The position numbers and the translations under genes were made by a program. This document shows positions 33,686 to 41,947 of a stretch of 64,000 bases of DNA, piece by piece; the stretch's first letter is position 1; the number at the start of each line of letters is the position of its first letter. Source of the stretch: Casp-actino8 sp037147055. Its GTDB lineage: Bacteria > Actinomycetota > Acidimicrobiia > Acidimicrobiales > Ilumatobacteraceae. The notes under the pieces were generated by a model. The model saw nothing but the letters and a program-made list of their open reading frames with translations, did not search any database and was not told the origin of the DNA. The stretch spans positions 1 to 64,000 of the forward strand of contig JBAWVW010000002.1 of the NCBI GenBank assembly GCA_037147055.1. Direction: 5' to 3'.

Positions 33686-34330
33686 GTGCAAACCTATGTA
33701 CTACGACTGTGGTTACCAGACTTTCCCGGAACCCTTGGTCGAGTTGCTGCGGCAATTGGTCAAGCGGGCGGAGATGTGATTGGCATTGAGATTTTAGAAC
33801 GCGGCGCTGGTATGGCGATTGATGAACTGATCGTTGTTATTCCCTCTGACGCAGAAAATACCATGGAGCATTTGATTGCCGAGGTCAGTCGAGTTGATGG
33901 GGTGGCAGTTGAAGATGTTCACCCCGTGGCCCTTGACCGACCCGATCAAAGTGTCTTGGCTCTTGACACTGCGGCGCGGATCATGGAGTCTCCACAAGAT
34001 GAACGTCTGGAAGCCACGTGTGAACTCGTTTGCGAGATGCTGGAATCTGATTGGTGCACGATCATGCGGCGCGACAAAGCCATTCCCCTGGCGGTCTCAG
34101 GCGATGTCCCCGACTTGCCCTGGGTCATAGCATTTTTGGCTGGCACAAGTCATCTGGCAAGTGATGCGGCCCACGAACACACACCGGCGGACATCGCTTG
34201 GGCACCGTTGGATCTTTTGGATGCTGCAATTGTCGTTGGTCGTATCCGTGGGGCATTTCGCTTGCGTGAGCGTCAACACGTGACGCTGATCGCGCGCATT
34301 GTCAGTTCTGCTCTAGTGGGCTTTGATTGA
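33686..34330 (+). CDS. ACT-domain protein with GAF-like C-terminal part
   Basis: This 214-residue protein starts with an ACT-type fold, YVLRLWLPDFPGTLGRVAAAIGQAGGDVIGIEI, the amino-acid-binding regulatory module. After a linker, the C-terminal 120 residues (ARIMESPQDERLEATCELVCEMLESDWCTIMRR ... HVTLIARIVSSALVG, quoted in parts) have the helix-strand pattern of a small GAF-like sensor domain. No catalytic or DNA-binding domain is seen. It is probably a small-molecule-responsive regulator acting through a partner. It is preceded by its own promoter and ends 4 nt from the convergent glpK gene. Confidence 0.78.
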   Translation: MQTYVLRLWLPDFPGTLGRVAAAIGQAGGDVIGIEILERGAGMAIDELIVVIPSDAENTMEHLIAEVSRVDGVAVEDVHPVALDRPDQSVLALDTAARIMESPQDERLEATCELVCEMLESDWCTIMRRDKAIPLAVSGDVPDLPWVIAFLAGTSHLASDAAHEHTPADIAWAPLDLLDAAIVVGRIRGAFRLRERQHVTLIARIVSSALVGFD

Positions 34331-34334
34331 CGAT

Positions 34335-35837
34335 CTAATGCTCAGCCCACTGCAGAGAGCGTTGTACCGCTCGCAACCATGTGGCGTGCAAGGTGTTGGC
34401 GGCTTGGCGTTCAGCAGATTCATCGTCATGAGGAGTGACTAAAAGATCAGTCTTCCAACGCGCTTTCACAGCATCTAGTGATGGCCAAATATTTTCGGCA
34501 AGGCCAGCCAAGAAGGCTGCGCCAAGGGCGGTGGTCTCTTGATCGCTCGGACGACGCACGGGAATACCAAGTTGGTCGGCCTGCATCTCGACAAGGAGGT
34601 CCATCACCGATGCACCTCCGTCAATGCGTAGTTCGGCGATCGTTTGACCGCTTGCTCGCGTCATCGCTTCAATAGCATCACGAGTTTGTAGGGCCATTGC
34701 TTCGACTACTGCGCGGGCGATATGAGCACGAGTGGTGCCACGAGTTATCCCCACGATCGTTCCTCGAGCGTAGGGATCCCACCAAGGGCTTCCCAGTCCC
34801 GTGAATGCGGGCACGACAAAGACACCACCATTATCATCAACTGATGCGGCGAGAGGTCCGATTTCATCTGCCGAAGTGATGATCCCAAGAGAATCGCGTA
34901 GCCACTGCACAGCTGCTCCGGTCACAAAGATTGCGCCCTCAAGAGCGTAAGTGGTCGCAGTTGTCCCGTCTTTGTTTTTGATTGACCATGCCACCGTCGT
35001 GAGCAAACCTTGTGCGGCTGGAGGACAGGAATCCCCAATATTCATGAGAATAAAACTGCCGGTGCCGTAAGTATTTTTGGCCATTCCAATATCAAAACAT
35101 GCTTGTCCAAAAAGGGCGGCTTGTTGATCGCCAGCGATTCCTGAAATAGCAATGCCAAGCGGAAGTTCCTTTGTTGCGGTGATTCCAAAGCGACCGCTTG
35201 AGGGCATGACCTCAGCTAAATATTCAAGTGGAACTCCGAGAATCTCACTCATCGTTGGGCTCCACGTGAGGGTCGTGATATCAAACAGCATTGTGCGGCT
35301 GGCGTTGGAAGGGTCGGTAGCAAAGATTGCGCCGTCGGTCAACTTCCATAGCAACCAGCTATCAATCGTTGCGAGAGCAAGATCGGGGGACTGGGGAATC
35401 CCGTGTTGCAACATCCATGACATCTTCGTGCCCGAAAAGTATGGGTCAAGGACAAGACCTGTGAGCGCTCGCACAGTTGCCAGATGCCCGGCTTCTTCGA
35501 GATCTTGACATACCTCGGCGGTGCGTCGATCTTGCCAGACGATCGCGCGTCCGTACACTTCTCCACTGCGACGATTCCAAGCGACAACTGTTTCGCGTTG
35601 ATTGGTGATGCCTATCGCACGCGGTATGCCAACCTGTTTCACGACGTCATTGAATGTGGCCACGACAGCTCGCCAGATTTCTTCAGCGTCGTGTTCAACC
35701 CATCCTGGTTCGGGGAAGTACTGCGTGAATTCTTGATAGTAGGCGATGCTGGGGCGGTCATCTTGAAACACTGCGCGGCAACGAACTCCAGTCGTGCCTG
35801 CATCAATGGCTAAGACATACGCGTCAGCGTCCGCCAC
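34335..35837 (-). CDS. glpK: Glycerol kinase
   Basis: This 500-residue FGGY-family kinase phosphorylates glycerol to sn-glycerol 3-phosphate. Family motifs include the N-terminal LAIDAGTTGVRCRAV, the glycerol-site region QEFTQYFPEPGWVEHDAEEIW, TNQRETVVAWNRRSG, YGTGSFILMNIG and the C-terminal LRIDGGASVMDLLVEMQAD. The GTG start follows the upstream membrane-protein gene after 2 nt, indicating co-transcription. glpF and glpD are not adjacent. Length is normal. The product could feed both glycolysis and phospholipid synthesis. Confidence 0.95.
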   Translation of the reverse strand: MADADAYVLAIDAGTTGVRCRAVFQDDRPSIAYYQEFTQYFPEPGWVEHDAEEIWRAVVATFNDVVKQVGIPRAIGITNQRETVVAWNRRSGEVYGRAIVWQDRRTAEVCQDLEEAGHLATVRALTGLVLDPYFSGTKMSWMLQHGIPQSPDLALATIDSWLLWKLTDGAIFATDPSNASRTMLFDITTLTWSPTMSEILGVPLEYLAEVMPSSGRFGITATKELPLGIAISGIAGDQQAALFGQACFDIGMAKNTYGTGSFILMNIGDSCPPAAQGLLTTVAWSIKNKDGTTATTYALEGAIFVTGAAVQWLRDSLGIITSADEIGPLAASVDDNGGVFVVPAFTGLGSPWWDPYARGTIVGITRGTTRAHIARAVVEAMALQTRDAIEAMTRASGQTIAELRIDGGASVMDLLVEMQADQLGIPVRRPSDQETTALGAAFLAGLAENIWPSLDAVKARWKTDLLVTPHDDESAERQAANTLHATWLRAVQRSLQWAEH

Positions 35838-35839
35838 GG

Positions 35840-36196
35840 CTAGCGCTTCTTAGGTTTGTTGGTCGGGCGTCGCGAAGATGGCCCAGTGCTTGTGCGTCGC
35901 GTTGCTGCCGGTGGGGAGCGACGCTCAGGTGCAGATGGGGGAGCCTTCTTACGAGCCAATGTTTGCTCGCGCAAAGCGCGATACGTCTGACGTTGATAGC
36001 CGATCTTTGCCAGAACCCAGCCGAATAACAAGTACATCGGCAGCGATGCCACGAGGCCCACAACAGATCCAACAGTCACCTTGTCGCGTAGGAAAACAGC
36101 AAATATCACGGCCATGACACCGACGTACACCAACCATTCACGGAGCAACCTTTGCCAGTTCACAGTTCTCGACGAATCCCAAGCCATGTCGTCCAT
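35840..36196 (-). CDS. Small membrane protein of unknown function
   Basis: This 118-residue protein has two hydrophobic segments (about 24-40 and 46-70, LVYVGVMAVIFAVFL and SVVGLVASLPMYLLFGWVLA) followed by a very basic Pro/Ser/Arg/Lys-rich C-terminal tail of about 45 residues. No family is recognised. Its minus-strand start codon is divergent from pfk, and a TAGACA hexamer lies seven bases upstream. The gene is directly followed by glpK, so the pair is likely transcribed together. Confidence 0.75.
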   Translation of the reverse strand: MDDMAWDSSRTVNWQRLLREWLVYVGVMAVIFAVFLRDKVTVGSVVGLVASLPMYLLFGWVLAKIGYQRQTYRALREQTLARKKAPPSAPERRSPPAATRRTSTGPSSRRPTNKPKKR

Positions 36197-36203
36197 TGTT
36201 TCA

Positions 36204-36213
36204 TGTCTAGGCT
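36204..36213. promoter_or_regulatory. Overlapping divergent -10 elements for pfk and the small membrane gene
   Basis: On the plus strand TAGGCT (36208-36213) is six bases before the pfk ATG at 36220. On the minus strand TAGACA (36209-36204) is seven bases before the ATG at 36196. The hexamers share the TA at 36208-36209. TAGACA deviates at the last base. Confidence 0.4.
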
Positions 36214-36219
36214 GACCTG

Positions 36220-37254
36220 ATGCGCATTGGAATCATGACTGGCGGTGGAGACTGTCCTGGACTGAACGCAGTCATTCGTGCCATTGTGCGAAAAGGTGAT
36301 GCGGTTTATGGCGATGAGTTCATCGGATTCCTTGATTCTTGGGATGGCGTCATGGATCAGCGCTTTATTGACTTGCCTGCTTCGGCTGTGCGTGGCCTTC
36401 TACCACGCGGGGGAACAATTCTTGGTACGCGTCGTGGAAGTCCATACGATACGAACGACGGCGTTGAGCAAGTACGGAGATGCTTTACTGAACAACGTCT
36501 TGATGCCTTGATAGTGATTGGTGGAAATGGCTCGCTGACCGTTTCGTCTCTGTTATTTGCCGAGACTGGCTTGCCGATCGTCGGGGTCCCTAAAACAATT
36601 GACAATGATGTTTTTGGAACTGAACTCTCATTTGGATTTCATACTGCCGTGCAAATTGCTACCGAAGCCATTGATCGGCTGCACACCACCGCAGAGAGTC
36701 ATGATCGTGTCATGGTCGTTGAGTTGATGGGTCGTGACACGGGATGGATTGCGGTGTACGCCGGCATTGCTGGAGGGGCAACTGTCATTCTTGTGCCCGA
36801 AGAACCATTCGATATTGCTGAAGTTTGCGCCGAAGTATCAAGTCGTCATCAAGGTGGGCGCTTTGCATCGATTGTTGTGGTCGCCGAGGGAGCGCAACCG
36901 ATACTTGGGACGATGGCCACGATTGACTATGCCACCGACCATCTTGGACGGCCCCGTTATGGCGGCATCTGTGTGGGGATCGCTGAAGAAATAGAAAAAC
37001 GCACAGGGTTTGAGGCGCGTGTTGTGCAAATTGGTCACGTACAAAGGGGAGGAACCCCAACTGCGTTCGATCGTATTTTATGTACCCGCTTTGGTCTGGC
37101 GGCTGTTGACGCGGTTCACGAAGGAGCATTTGGTTGCATGGTGGCGGTTGAGGGGACAAAGATAGGACGGGTACCTCTCAGCGAGATGGTGGGCAAGATT
37201 CGTACTGTAGATCTTGATCTCTTCCACGAAATTGGTGATGTCTTCTTCGGCTAG
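36220..37254 (+). CDS. pfkA: 6-phosphofructokinase (group III-like)
   Basis: This 344-residue enzyme phosphorylates fructose 6-phosphate. Visible motifs are GGGDCPGLNAVIR (phosphate loop), the donor-site GGNGS (101-105), PKTIDND with Lys125 and catalytic Asp128, and MGRDTGWIAVYAG. Gly104 suggests ATP rather than pyrophosphate as donor, while the Lys in PKTIDND is shared with pyrophosphate-using and group III enzymes; this combination occurs in actinobacterial ATP-PFKs. The usual Asp before Gly104 is Asn here. The ATG follows TAGGCT by six bases (leaderless). The neighbouring glycerol kinase gene feeds the same central pathway. Confidence 0.93.
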   Translation: MRIGIMTGGGDCPGLNAVIRAIVRKGDAVYGDEFIGFLDSWDGVMDQRFIDLPASAVRGLLPRGGTILGTRRGSPYDTNDGVEQVRRCFTEQRLDALIVIGGNGSLTVSSLLFAETGLPIVGVPKTIDNDVFGTELSFGFHTAVQIATEAIDRLHTTAESHDRVMVVELMGRDTGWIAVYAGIAGGATVILVPEEPFDIAEVCAEVSSRHQGGRFASIVVVAEGAQPILGTMATIDYATDHLGRPRYGGICVGIAEEIEKRTGFEARVVQIGHVQRGGTPTAFDRILCTRFGLAAVDAVHEGAFGCMVAVEGTKIGRVPLSEMVGKIRTVDLDLFHEIGDVFFG

Positions 37255-37275
37255 GTATGACACCGAACAAAATAT

Positions 37276-37887
37276 TTAAAGAATCGGATCAACGATCGCG
37301 GGGAGTGCGGGTTGACTACTGGCGGTGCGACCCGGGTAATCAAAAGGTGTGAGCGGATCCGAGGTCAATGATCCATCGCCACGTGGCCACTCTTGGGTTT
37401 GGCCTTGTACGACAATCAAGACACGTTCAATGCCAGGGATTTCGCTCAGTGTGAGCACAATTTGAGCTACCGCGGAAACCAAGTCGTCACCCGTGGCCTG
37501 AAAGATGCTTTCTGAAACATCAACTTTGACAATATCGGTTGCTACGTAGCGAGCAGAGATCAGTTTTGTGCCTTGGGGTATGGCTGATCGCAAATTCTGA
37601 TTTTGTTCACTCGTCGTCGGGCCGTTGAATAACGCATTGATGACCGGTTGTGGTTCACTGAGAACATCACGTTGAACCACGACCAATAGCTGGGTGGTCT
37701 CATTATCGGTGCGTTGTAGGTAGATGCGCCCGACGCCCGATTCACTTGCGACAGGAGACGAGGAGTTATTCATGTCGCTTTGTAGGTTGCGTCCTATCAC
37801 CTGCGAGGAGTCCTGAGTTCCGTAAGAACAACCACATGCGAGTGTAAGAATCAGACCCGCAAGAAAAATCGAACGGCATGTTCGCAT
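37276..37887 (-). CDS. GerMN-domain lipoprotein, reduced LpqB-like
   Basis: This 203-residue protein starts MRTCRSIFLAGLILTLACGC, a signal peptide ending in a weak lipobox (TLAC). A single GerMN domain follows (INALFNGPTTSEQN, GTKLISARYVATDIVKVDVS, VSAVAQIVLTLSEIPGIERVLIVVQG). The ATG at 37887 is four bases after the mtrB stop; longer starts would lie within mtrB. Actinobacteria usually carry lpqB (about 550-600 residues, GerMN plus beta-propeller) downstream of mtrAB; here only the GerMN part is present, with no propeller. It may be a minimal extracytoplasmic partner of the sensor kinase. This is synteny-based inference. Confidence 0.82.
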   Translation of the reverse strand: MRTCRSIFLAGLILTLACGCSYGTQDSSQVIGRNLQSDMNNSSSPVASESGVGRIYLQRTDNETTQLLVVVQRDVLSEPQPVINALFNGPTTSEQNQNLRSAIPQGTKLISARYVATDIVKVDVSESIFQATGDDLVSAVAQIVLTLSEIPGIERVLIVVQGQTQEWPRGDGSLTSDPLTPFDYPGRTASSQPALPAIVDPIL

Positions 37888-37891
37888 TTTG

Positions 37892-39355
37892 TTAGACCCT
37901 CTCAGCCGGTAACTCAATGATAAAACAGGCGCCGTCGCCGCCATCGTGTCGCTCCTCAACCCACACCCGACCGCGATGAAGTTTGACATGCTCATCCACG
38001 AGGGAGAGTCCTAAGCCAGCGCCATCTGACCCACTTCGTCTTCCCGCTACAACGCCGCGCGCGAAGCGTTCGAAGATGAGATCGCGTTCTTCGGGTGGCA
38101 CTCCAGGACCGTGGTCTGCAACGGTGATCCATATCTGCGATGGCGGTTGCTCATCATCGGGCACGAAGACAGAGATTTCTAAGTCTCCGCCTCCATAGGA
38201 ACGACCATTATCAACAAGGTTGGCGATGACTCGTGCAAGGCGGCGCCGATCACCGCGAATGAGCATCTCCTCGGCAGTGTCGGTGACCAAGACGCTGCTA
38301 GTAGGAAGACTGCTAATCGCCACTGCTTGACGGACGAATTCGCCCACGAGCAACTCCTCCACATTGAGCCGAATTGCTCCAGCATCGAAACGCGAGATTT
38401 CTAAGAGATCCTCGACCAAACCTTGGAAACGAGCAACGTCAGCGATGAGAAGGTCAAGAGCAACTTGAGCGCGCTCAGGCATCTCCTCGCGACGCGCGTG
38501 CATGACTTCTACAGATGCAGCGAGGGTCATTAAAGGTGAGCGCAATTCATGGCTGACATCAGATGTGAAGCGAGTATCGCGTTCTACGCGCAGTTGAAGA
38601 GCCGCGGCCATGTCGTTAAATGAAGAGGTCAGGGCCGACAAATCTGGGTCATCAGTTTCCTCGAGTCGAGTGTCAAGGCGTCCACCGGCAATCGCTTGGG
38701 CCGCTTGACTCGCCGCGGTGAGTGGTCGAACGGCACGCGAAGCCACGATCGCACCTAGAAAAATTCCCAACAGAGTGGTGATAATCGCGGCCAAGGTGAG
38801 AGCGAGATTGATGCTGTTGAGGGTTGACCGCACATCTTGCATTGAGGGAAATTCGAAATAGGCGGCATCTACCGAATCCAATGGGATACCAACTGTTAAG
38901 ACCAATTCTTTGTCGACTTCAATACGCATAGTCCGAGGTTCTCGATTATCAATGACCCCGGTGAGCATCTCGCGATCAATGACATTCGACGAAAAGCGCG
39001 CATCATCACCTGTCCATGTGCCACGGAAATACAGTAAGGGACGATTCGCTGTGAGTCGTTCAAGCACGTTCTGTGTATTTGAAGGATTGGAGCGAAGATC
39101 AAGTGCTAATTGAGCGGCATTTTTATAGGTCTGTTCGATGACATTCTTCTCGCGGTCTTCAACCAAGTTCGAGCGCGTGAAGTTGTATGTTGTGAGCGCA
39201 AGAAAAACCGACAGGGCGCAACTTCCAACACCGAAGGTAATCAAGATTCGCGAACGAAGCCCCATTGGTTTGAATAATCGGGAGTAAGTGCGCCGCCGCC
39301 GAACTCTCGGGGATTTAGCAACAGGTGCCTCGGAGATGAGAGGTTGTGGGACCAC
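37892..39355 (-). CDS. mtrB: Sensor histidine kinase, MtrB-like
   Basis: This 487-residue kinase has two membrane segments (about 36-56 and 184-206) around an extracytoplasmic sensor of about 125 residues. A HAMP domain, DHp helix (His269 in SDVSHELRSP) and ATPase domain (N-box NLVDNGRSY, G1 DHGPGVP, G2 GAGLGLSL) follow. Gene order (response regulator upstream, GerMN lipoprotein downstream) matches the mtrA-mtrB-lpqB operon, which in actinobacteria coordinates cell wall metabolism and division. The GTG start is 6 nt after the mtrA stop. Assignment as MtrB rests on synteny and domain layout. Confidence 0.87.
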   Translation of the reverse strand: MVPQPLISEAPVAKSPRVRRRRTYSRLFKPMGLRSRILITFGVGSCALSVFLALTTYNFTRSNLVEDREKNVIEQTYKNAAQLALDLRSNPSNTQNVLERLTANRPLLYFRGTWTGDDARFSSNVIDREMLTGVIDNREPRTMRIEVDKELVLTVGIPLDSVDAAYFEFPSMQDVRSTLNSINLALTLAAIITTLLGIFLGAIVASRAVRPLTAASQAAQAIAGGRLDTRLEETDDPDLSALTSSFNDMAAALQLRVERDTRFTSDVSHELRSPLMTLAASVEVMHARREEMPERAQVALDLLIADVARFQGLVEDLLEISRFDAGAIRLNVEELLVGEFVRQAVAISSLPTSSVLVTDTAEEMLIRGDRRRLARVIANLVDNGRSYGGGDLEISVFVPDDEQPPSQIWITVADHGPGVPPEERDLIFERFARGVVAGRRSGSDGAGLGLSLVDEHVKLHRGRVWVEERHDGGDGACFIIELPAERV

Positions 39356-39361
39356 CCAGAA

Positions 39362-40042
39362 TCAGGCCTGAAGTCGATAGCCGAGACCGCGGACTGTCAC
39401 CACATGACGAGGGTTAGCGGGATCTTTTTCTACTTTTGTGCGCAGTCGGCGAATGTGCACATCGACCAGGCGACCATCACCAAAATACCCGTAGCCCCAT
39501 ACGTCATCGAGTAACTGTTCACGACTAAAAACGCGACCGGGATTTTGCGCGAGTTCGCAGAGCAAACGAAACTCAGTTTTCGTGAGATCAAGTTCGGTGT
39601 CATCGCGTAGCACTTTGCCCTCATCAGGAATAATTTGCAGATCACCAAAGACGAGTTTTGGGTGAGCGGGATGGGCTGGGCGCGCCCGTCGCAGGAGGGC
39701 GCGAATGCGCGCCGACAACTCTTTGGGAGCGAAGGGCTTGGTGAGATAATCATCTGCACCAGCCTCGAGGCCGGCGACAACATCATGAGTGTCAGATCTA
39801 GCAGTGACCATAACTATCGGCACGTCGCTATGGCGCCGGATCGTTCGACAGAGTTCAAAGCCGTCAATGCCGGGCAGCATGATGTCGATGAGGACGACAT
39901 CGGCTGGTTGGCGTAAGAACAAAATGACTGCCTCTTCGCCACTGGCCGCCTCGACAACGGTCCAGCCTTCATCTTCTAAAGCCAATTTGACTGCAGCGCG
40001 TATCCGTTCGTCATCTTCGACGGCCAAAATTCTGGTTCCCAC
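39362..40042 (-). CDS. mtrA: OmpR-family response regulator, MtrA-like
   Basis: This 226-residue regulator has a receiver domain with acidic pair Asp10/Asp11, phospho-acceptor Asp53 in VLIDIMLPGIDG and a Lys in YLTKPF. A winged-helix DNA-binding domain follows (LTKTEFRLLCELAQNPGRVFSREQLLDDVWGY, quoted as two adjacent motifs, and VDVHIRRLRTKVEKDP). Length and sequence closely resemble MtrA. In relatives MtrA controls wall hydrolases and division genes; the M23 hydrolase and dcw cluster in this window are plausible targets. GTG start, with AAGAGG directly before it. Confidence 0.9.
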   Translation of the reverse strand: MGTRILAVEDDERIRAAVKLALEDEGWTVVEAASGEEAVILFLRQPADVVLIDIMLPGIDGFELCRTIRRHSDVPIVMVTARSDTHDVVAGLEAGADDYLTKPFAPKELSARIRALLRRARPAHPAHPKLVFGDLQIIPDEGKVLRDDTELDLTKTEFRLLCELAQNPGRVFSREQLLDDVWGYGYFGDGRLVDVHIRRLRTKVEKDPANPRHVVTVRGLGYRLQA

Positions 40043-40095
40043 CCTCTTATCTTGCCTGATGGAAAGGGCCAGCGTTGGTTAACTGGAATTGTTTT

Positions 40096-40893
40096 TTATC
40101 TTTGCGGTGCAAGAATCGCCAAAATACCTTGGTGAATTCCAGGAGCACTCAGCAACGTTTGCTCAGAGCGAATCGGTGCGCCGGAAAAATCAGAGGCGAT
40201 GGCACCAGCTTCGGTAGCAATGAGTAAGCCCGCGGCTAGGTCCCAAGGTTGCAGGAACTCTTCGAAGTAGGCGTCAAGTCGACCGTCGGCCACGTAACAC
40301 AGGTCTGCTGCCGCCGCTCCACAGCGCCTGATATCTCGAACTTGGGGTATTAATCTCGCGATCAGCTCTCCTTGTTTTTCGCGTCGCCGTGCCGCATAAG
40401 AGAATCCCGTACCGACGAGTGCCAAGCTGATGTCATGGCATGGTGAGCATTGTAATTTCCGTGCACCAAGCCACGCCCCGTGACCGCGAGCGGCAACAAA
40501 GAGTTCGCGTGTGACGGGCAAATAAACTGCAGCGGCCAAGGTTCCTTCATTGTCGGTGGCAGCTACGGAGACGGCATAACCAGAAAGGTTGTACAGAAAA
40601 TTGGTAGTGCCATCAATGGGATCCACCAACCAAGTGACACCCGACGTGCCAGGTGTCCGAGTTCCTTCTTCACCGAGCACCGAATCATCGGGGCGCATCT
40701 GTGAGAGCAGTGAGACAATGAGTTGTTCACTTGCCTGATCCCACTGGGTGACGACATCGGTGGCCGACGACTTGATTTCAACCGTGCCTGTTCCCGCACT
40801 GCGGCCGATGAGGACGAGATCCCCAGCCTGGCGTGCAATGTTCGCGGCGATGTTCATCAACTCGCGAGGATTGTGCGGCGATACGGAAGTCAT
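40096..40893 (-). CDS. Inositol monophosphatase family protein
   Basis: This 265-residue protein has the Mg-dependent phosphatase motifs of the IMPase/FBPase superfamily: LGEEGTR (metal-binding Glu), WLVDPIDGTTNFLYNLSGYAVSV (Asp-Pro-Ile-Asp-Gly-Thr) and the C-terminal QPWDLAAGLLIATEAGA (metal-binding Asp). Members act on myo-inositol phosphate, histidinol phosphate or 3',5'-adenosine bisphosphate. In an actinobacterium that makes phosphatidylinositol mannosides, inositol monophosphatase is a reasonable role, but HisN cannot be excluded. It starts seven bases beyond the stop of the upstream membrane-protein gene. Confidence 0.88.
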   Translation of the reverse strand: MTSVSPHNPRELMNIAANIARQAGDLVLIGRSAGTGTVEIKSSATDVVTQWDQASEQLIVSLLSQMRPDDSVLGEEGTRTPGTSGVTWLVDPIDGTTNFLYNLSGYAVSVAATDNEGTLAAAVYLPVTRELFVAARGHGAWLGARKLQCSPCHDISLALVGTGFSYAARRREKQGELIARLIPQVRDIRRCGAAAADLCYVADGRLDAYFEEFLQPWDLAAGLLIATEAGAIASDFSGAPIRSEQTLLSAPGIHQGILAILAPQR

Positions 40894-40899
40894 AGTTGG

Positions 40900-41160
40900 T
40901 TAGGTGCGATCTGAGATGTCGCGCCACTCACCGAGTGCCCGCAACACAAGTACGGCAACAATAGACGTACCGCCCGAGGTGAGGATTGCGCCGATCAGCA
41001 GTCCGAGTCCGCTAGGTACTGAACTTTGCCCGTCGTATTGAATGTCAACGAGGGCGTAGCCGATTAATGAGCCCGCTAAACCAGCAAAAATAATTGAGGC
41101 AAATGCCACCGAGCGGGCACGCCGTGATGGCAGGGCTGAGAGTGGGCGTTCGTCGGGCAC
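40900..41160 (-). CDS. Small two-TM membrane protein of unknown function
   Basis: This 86-residue protein has two hydrophobic segments (SVAFASIIFAGLAGSLIGYAL and GLLIGAILTSGGTSIVAVLVL, each quoted in part of its span) around a short polar loop. The GTG at 41160 is chosen because TACGAT lies exactly six bases upstream on the minus strand; a TTG at 41181 would overlap that element. No family is recognised. It is transcribed divergently from the mannose synthase gene and precedes the IMPase gene. Confidence 0.72.
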   Translation of the reverse strand: MPDERPLSALPSRRARSVAFASIIFAGLAGSLIGYALVDIQYDGQSSVPSGLGLLIGAILTSGGTSIVAVLVLRALGEWRDISDRT

Positions 41161-41166
41161 TCCAAT

Positions 41167-41176
41167 ATCGTAGGCT
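41167..41176. promoter_or_regulatory. Overlapping divergent leaderless promoters
   Basis: On the minus strand TACGAT (41172-41167) lies six bases before the GTG at 41160. On the plus strand TAGGCT (41171-41176) lies six bases before the GTG at 41183. The hexamers share two bases, so the two -10 sites cannot both be occupied at once. Confidence 0.5.
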
Positions 41177-41182
41177 CGCAAT

Positions 41183-41947
41183 GTGAGTCAAGGTTTGTTT
41201 ACCCGCCAAATAGTCGTGGTGATTCCTACTTATAACGAGGCTGGAAACATCGAGAGAGTGCTGAACGAGGTGCGTGCTGCTCTCCCGCGAGCCAGATTAT
41301 TGGTCGTTGATGACAACAGTCCTGACGGCACAGGTGACATTGTCGAGCGCTATCAGGACTCCCATCAGACAGATGGTCTGGGAGAAGTTCTTGTTTTGCG
41401 TCGCGCTGGCAAGACCGGTTTAGGGGCTGCTTATCGTGCGGGATTTACGACGGCCTTGTCCATGGGTGCAGAGATCTGTGTACAGATGGACGCTGATATG
41501 TCTCATGATCCGATCTACCTACCAGCGATTGTCTCGGCCGTCGAGATGGGTGCTGACGTCTCTTTAGGAAGTCGCTACACGCCGGGTGGTCTGATCGAGA
41601 ATTGGCCTCCTTTACGGCGTTTTCTTTCACGTTGGGGGAATCGATTTGCGGCAGGCATGTTAGGTCTGGCGATCAATGACGCCACCAGTGGATACCGCGC
41701 CTATTCGGCCTCAATTTTGCAGAGGATGGATTTTTCCACGGTGCAAGCCGAGGGTTACGGATTTCAAATCGAGATGTCTCATCGCGCTGTGCGCTGTGGT
41801 GCGCGGATCATCGAAGTCCCCATCCTGTTTACGGATCGCATTATCGGTGAATCAAAACTTAATCACCACATTATTGGTGAGGCCTTCACGCTTGTCACGC
41901 AGTTGTGCTTCAGGGATCGACTTTGGCACCGCCGTCGACGTCGGTGA
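41183..41947 (+). CDS. Polyprenol-phosphate mannosyltransferase (Dpm1/Ppm1 catalytic domain)
   Basis: This 254-residue GT2 enzyme transfers mannose from GDP-mannose to polyprenol phosphate. Family motifs are VVIPTYNEAGNIERVL, VVDDNSPDGTGDIVE, the metal-binding DADMSHDP, SLGSRYTPGG and NDATSGYRAYS with the acceptor-site region ESKLNHHII. It is the stand-alone catalytic type without the N-terminal acyltransferase domain of mycobacterial Ppm1. Its lipid-linked mannose product would serve lipoglycan and protein mannosylation outside the membrane. The GTG start follows TAGGCT by six bases. Its stop overlaps the dinB start (GTGA). Confidence 0.92.
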   Translation: MSQGLFTRQIVVVIPTYNEAGNIERVLNEVRAALPRARLLVVDDNSPDGTGDIVERYQDSHQTDGLGEVLVLRRAGKTGLGAAYRAGFTTALSMGAEICVQMDADMSHDPIYLPAIVSAVEMGADVSLGSRYTPGGLIENWPPLRRFLSRWGNRFAAGMLGLAINDATSGYRAYSASILQRMDFSTVQAEGYGFQIEMSHRAVRCGARIIEVPILFTDRIIGESKLNHHIIGEAFTLVTQLCFRDRLWHRRRRR

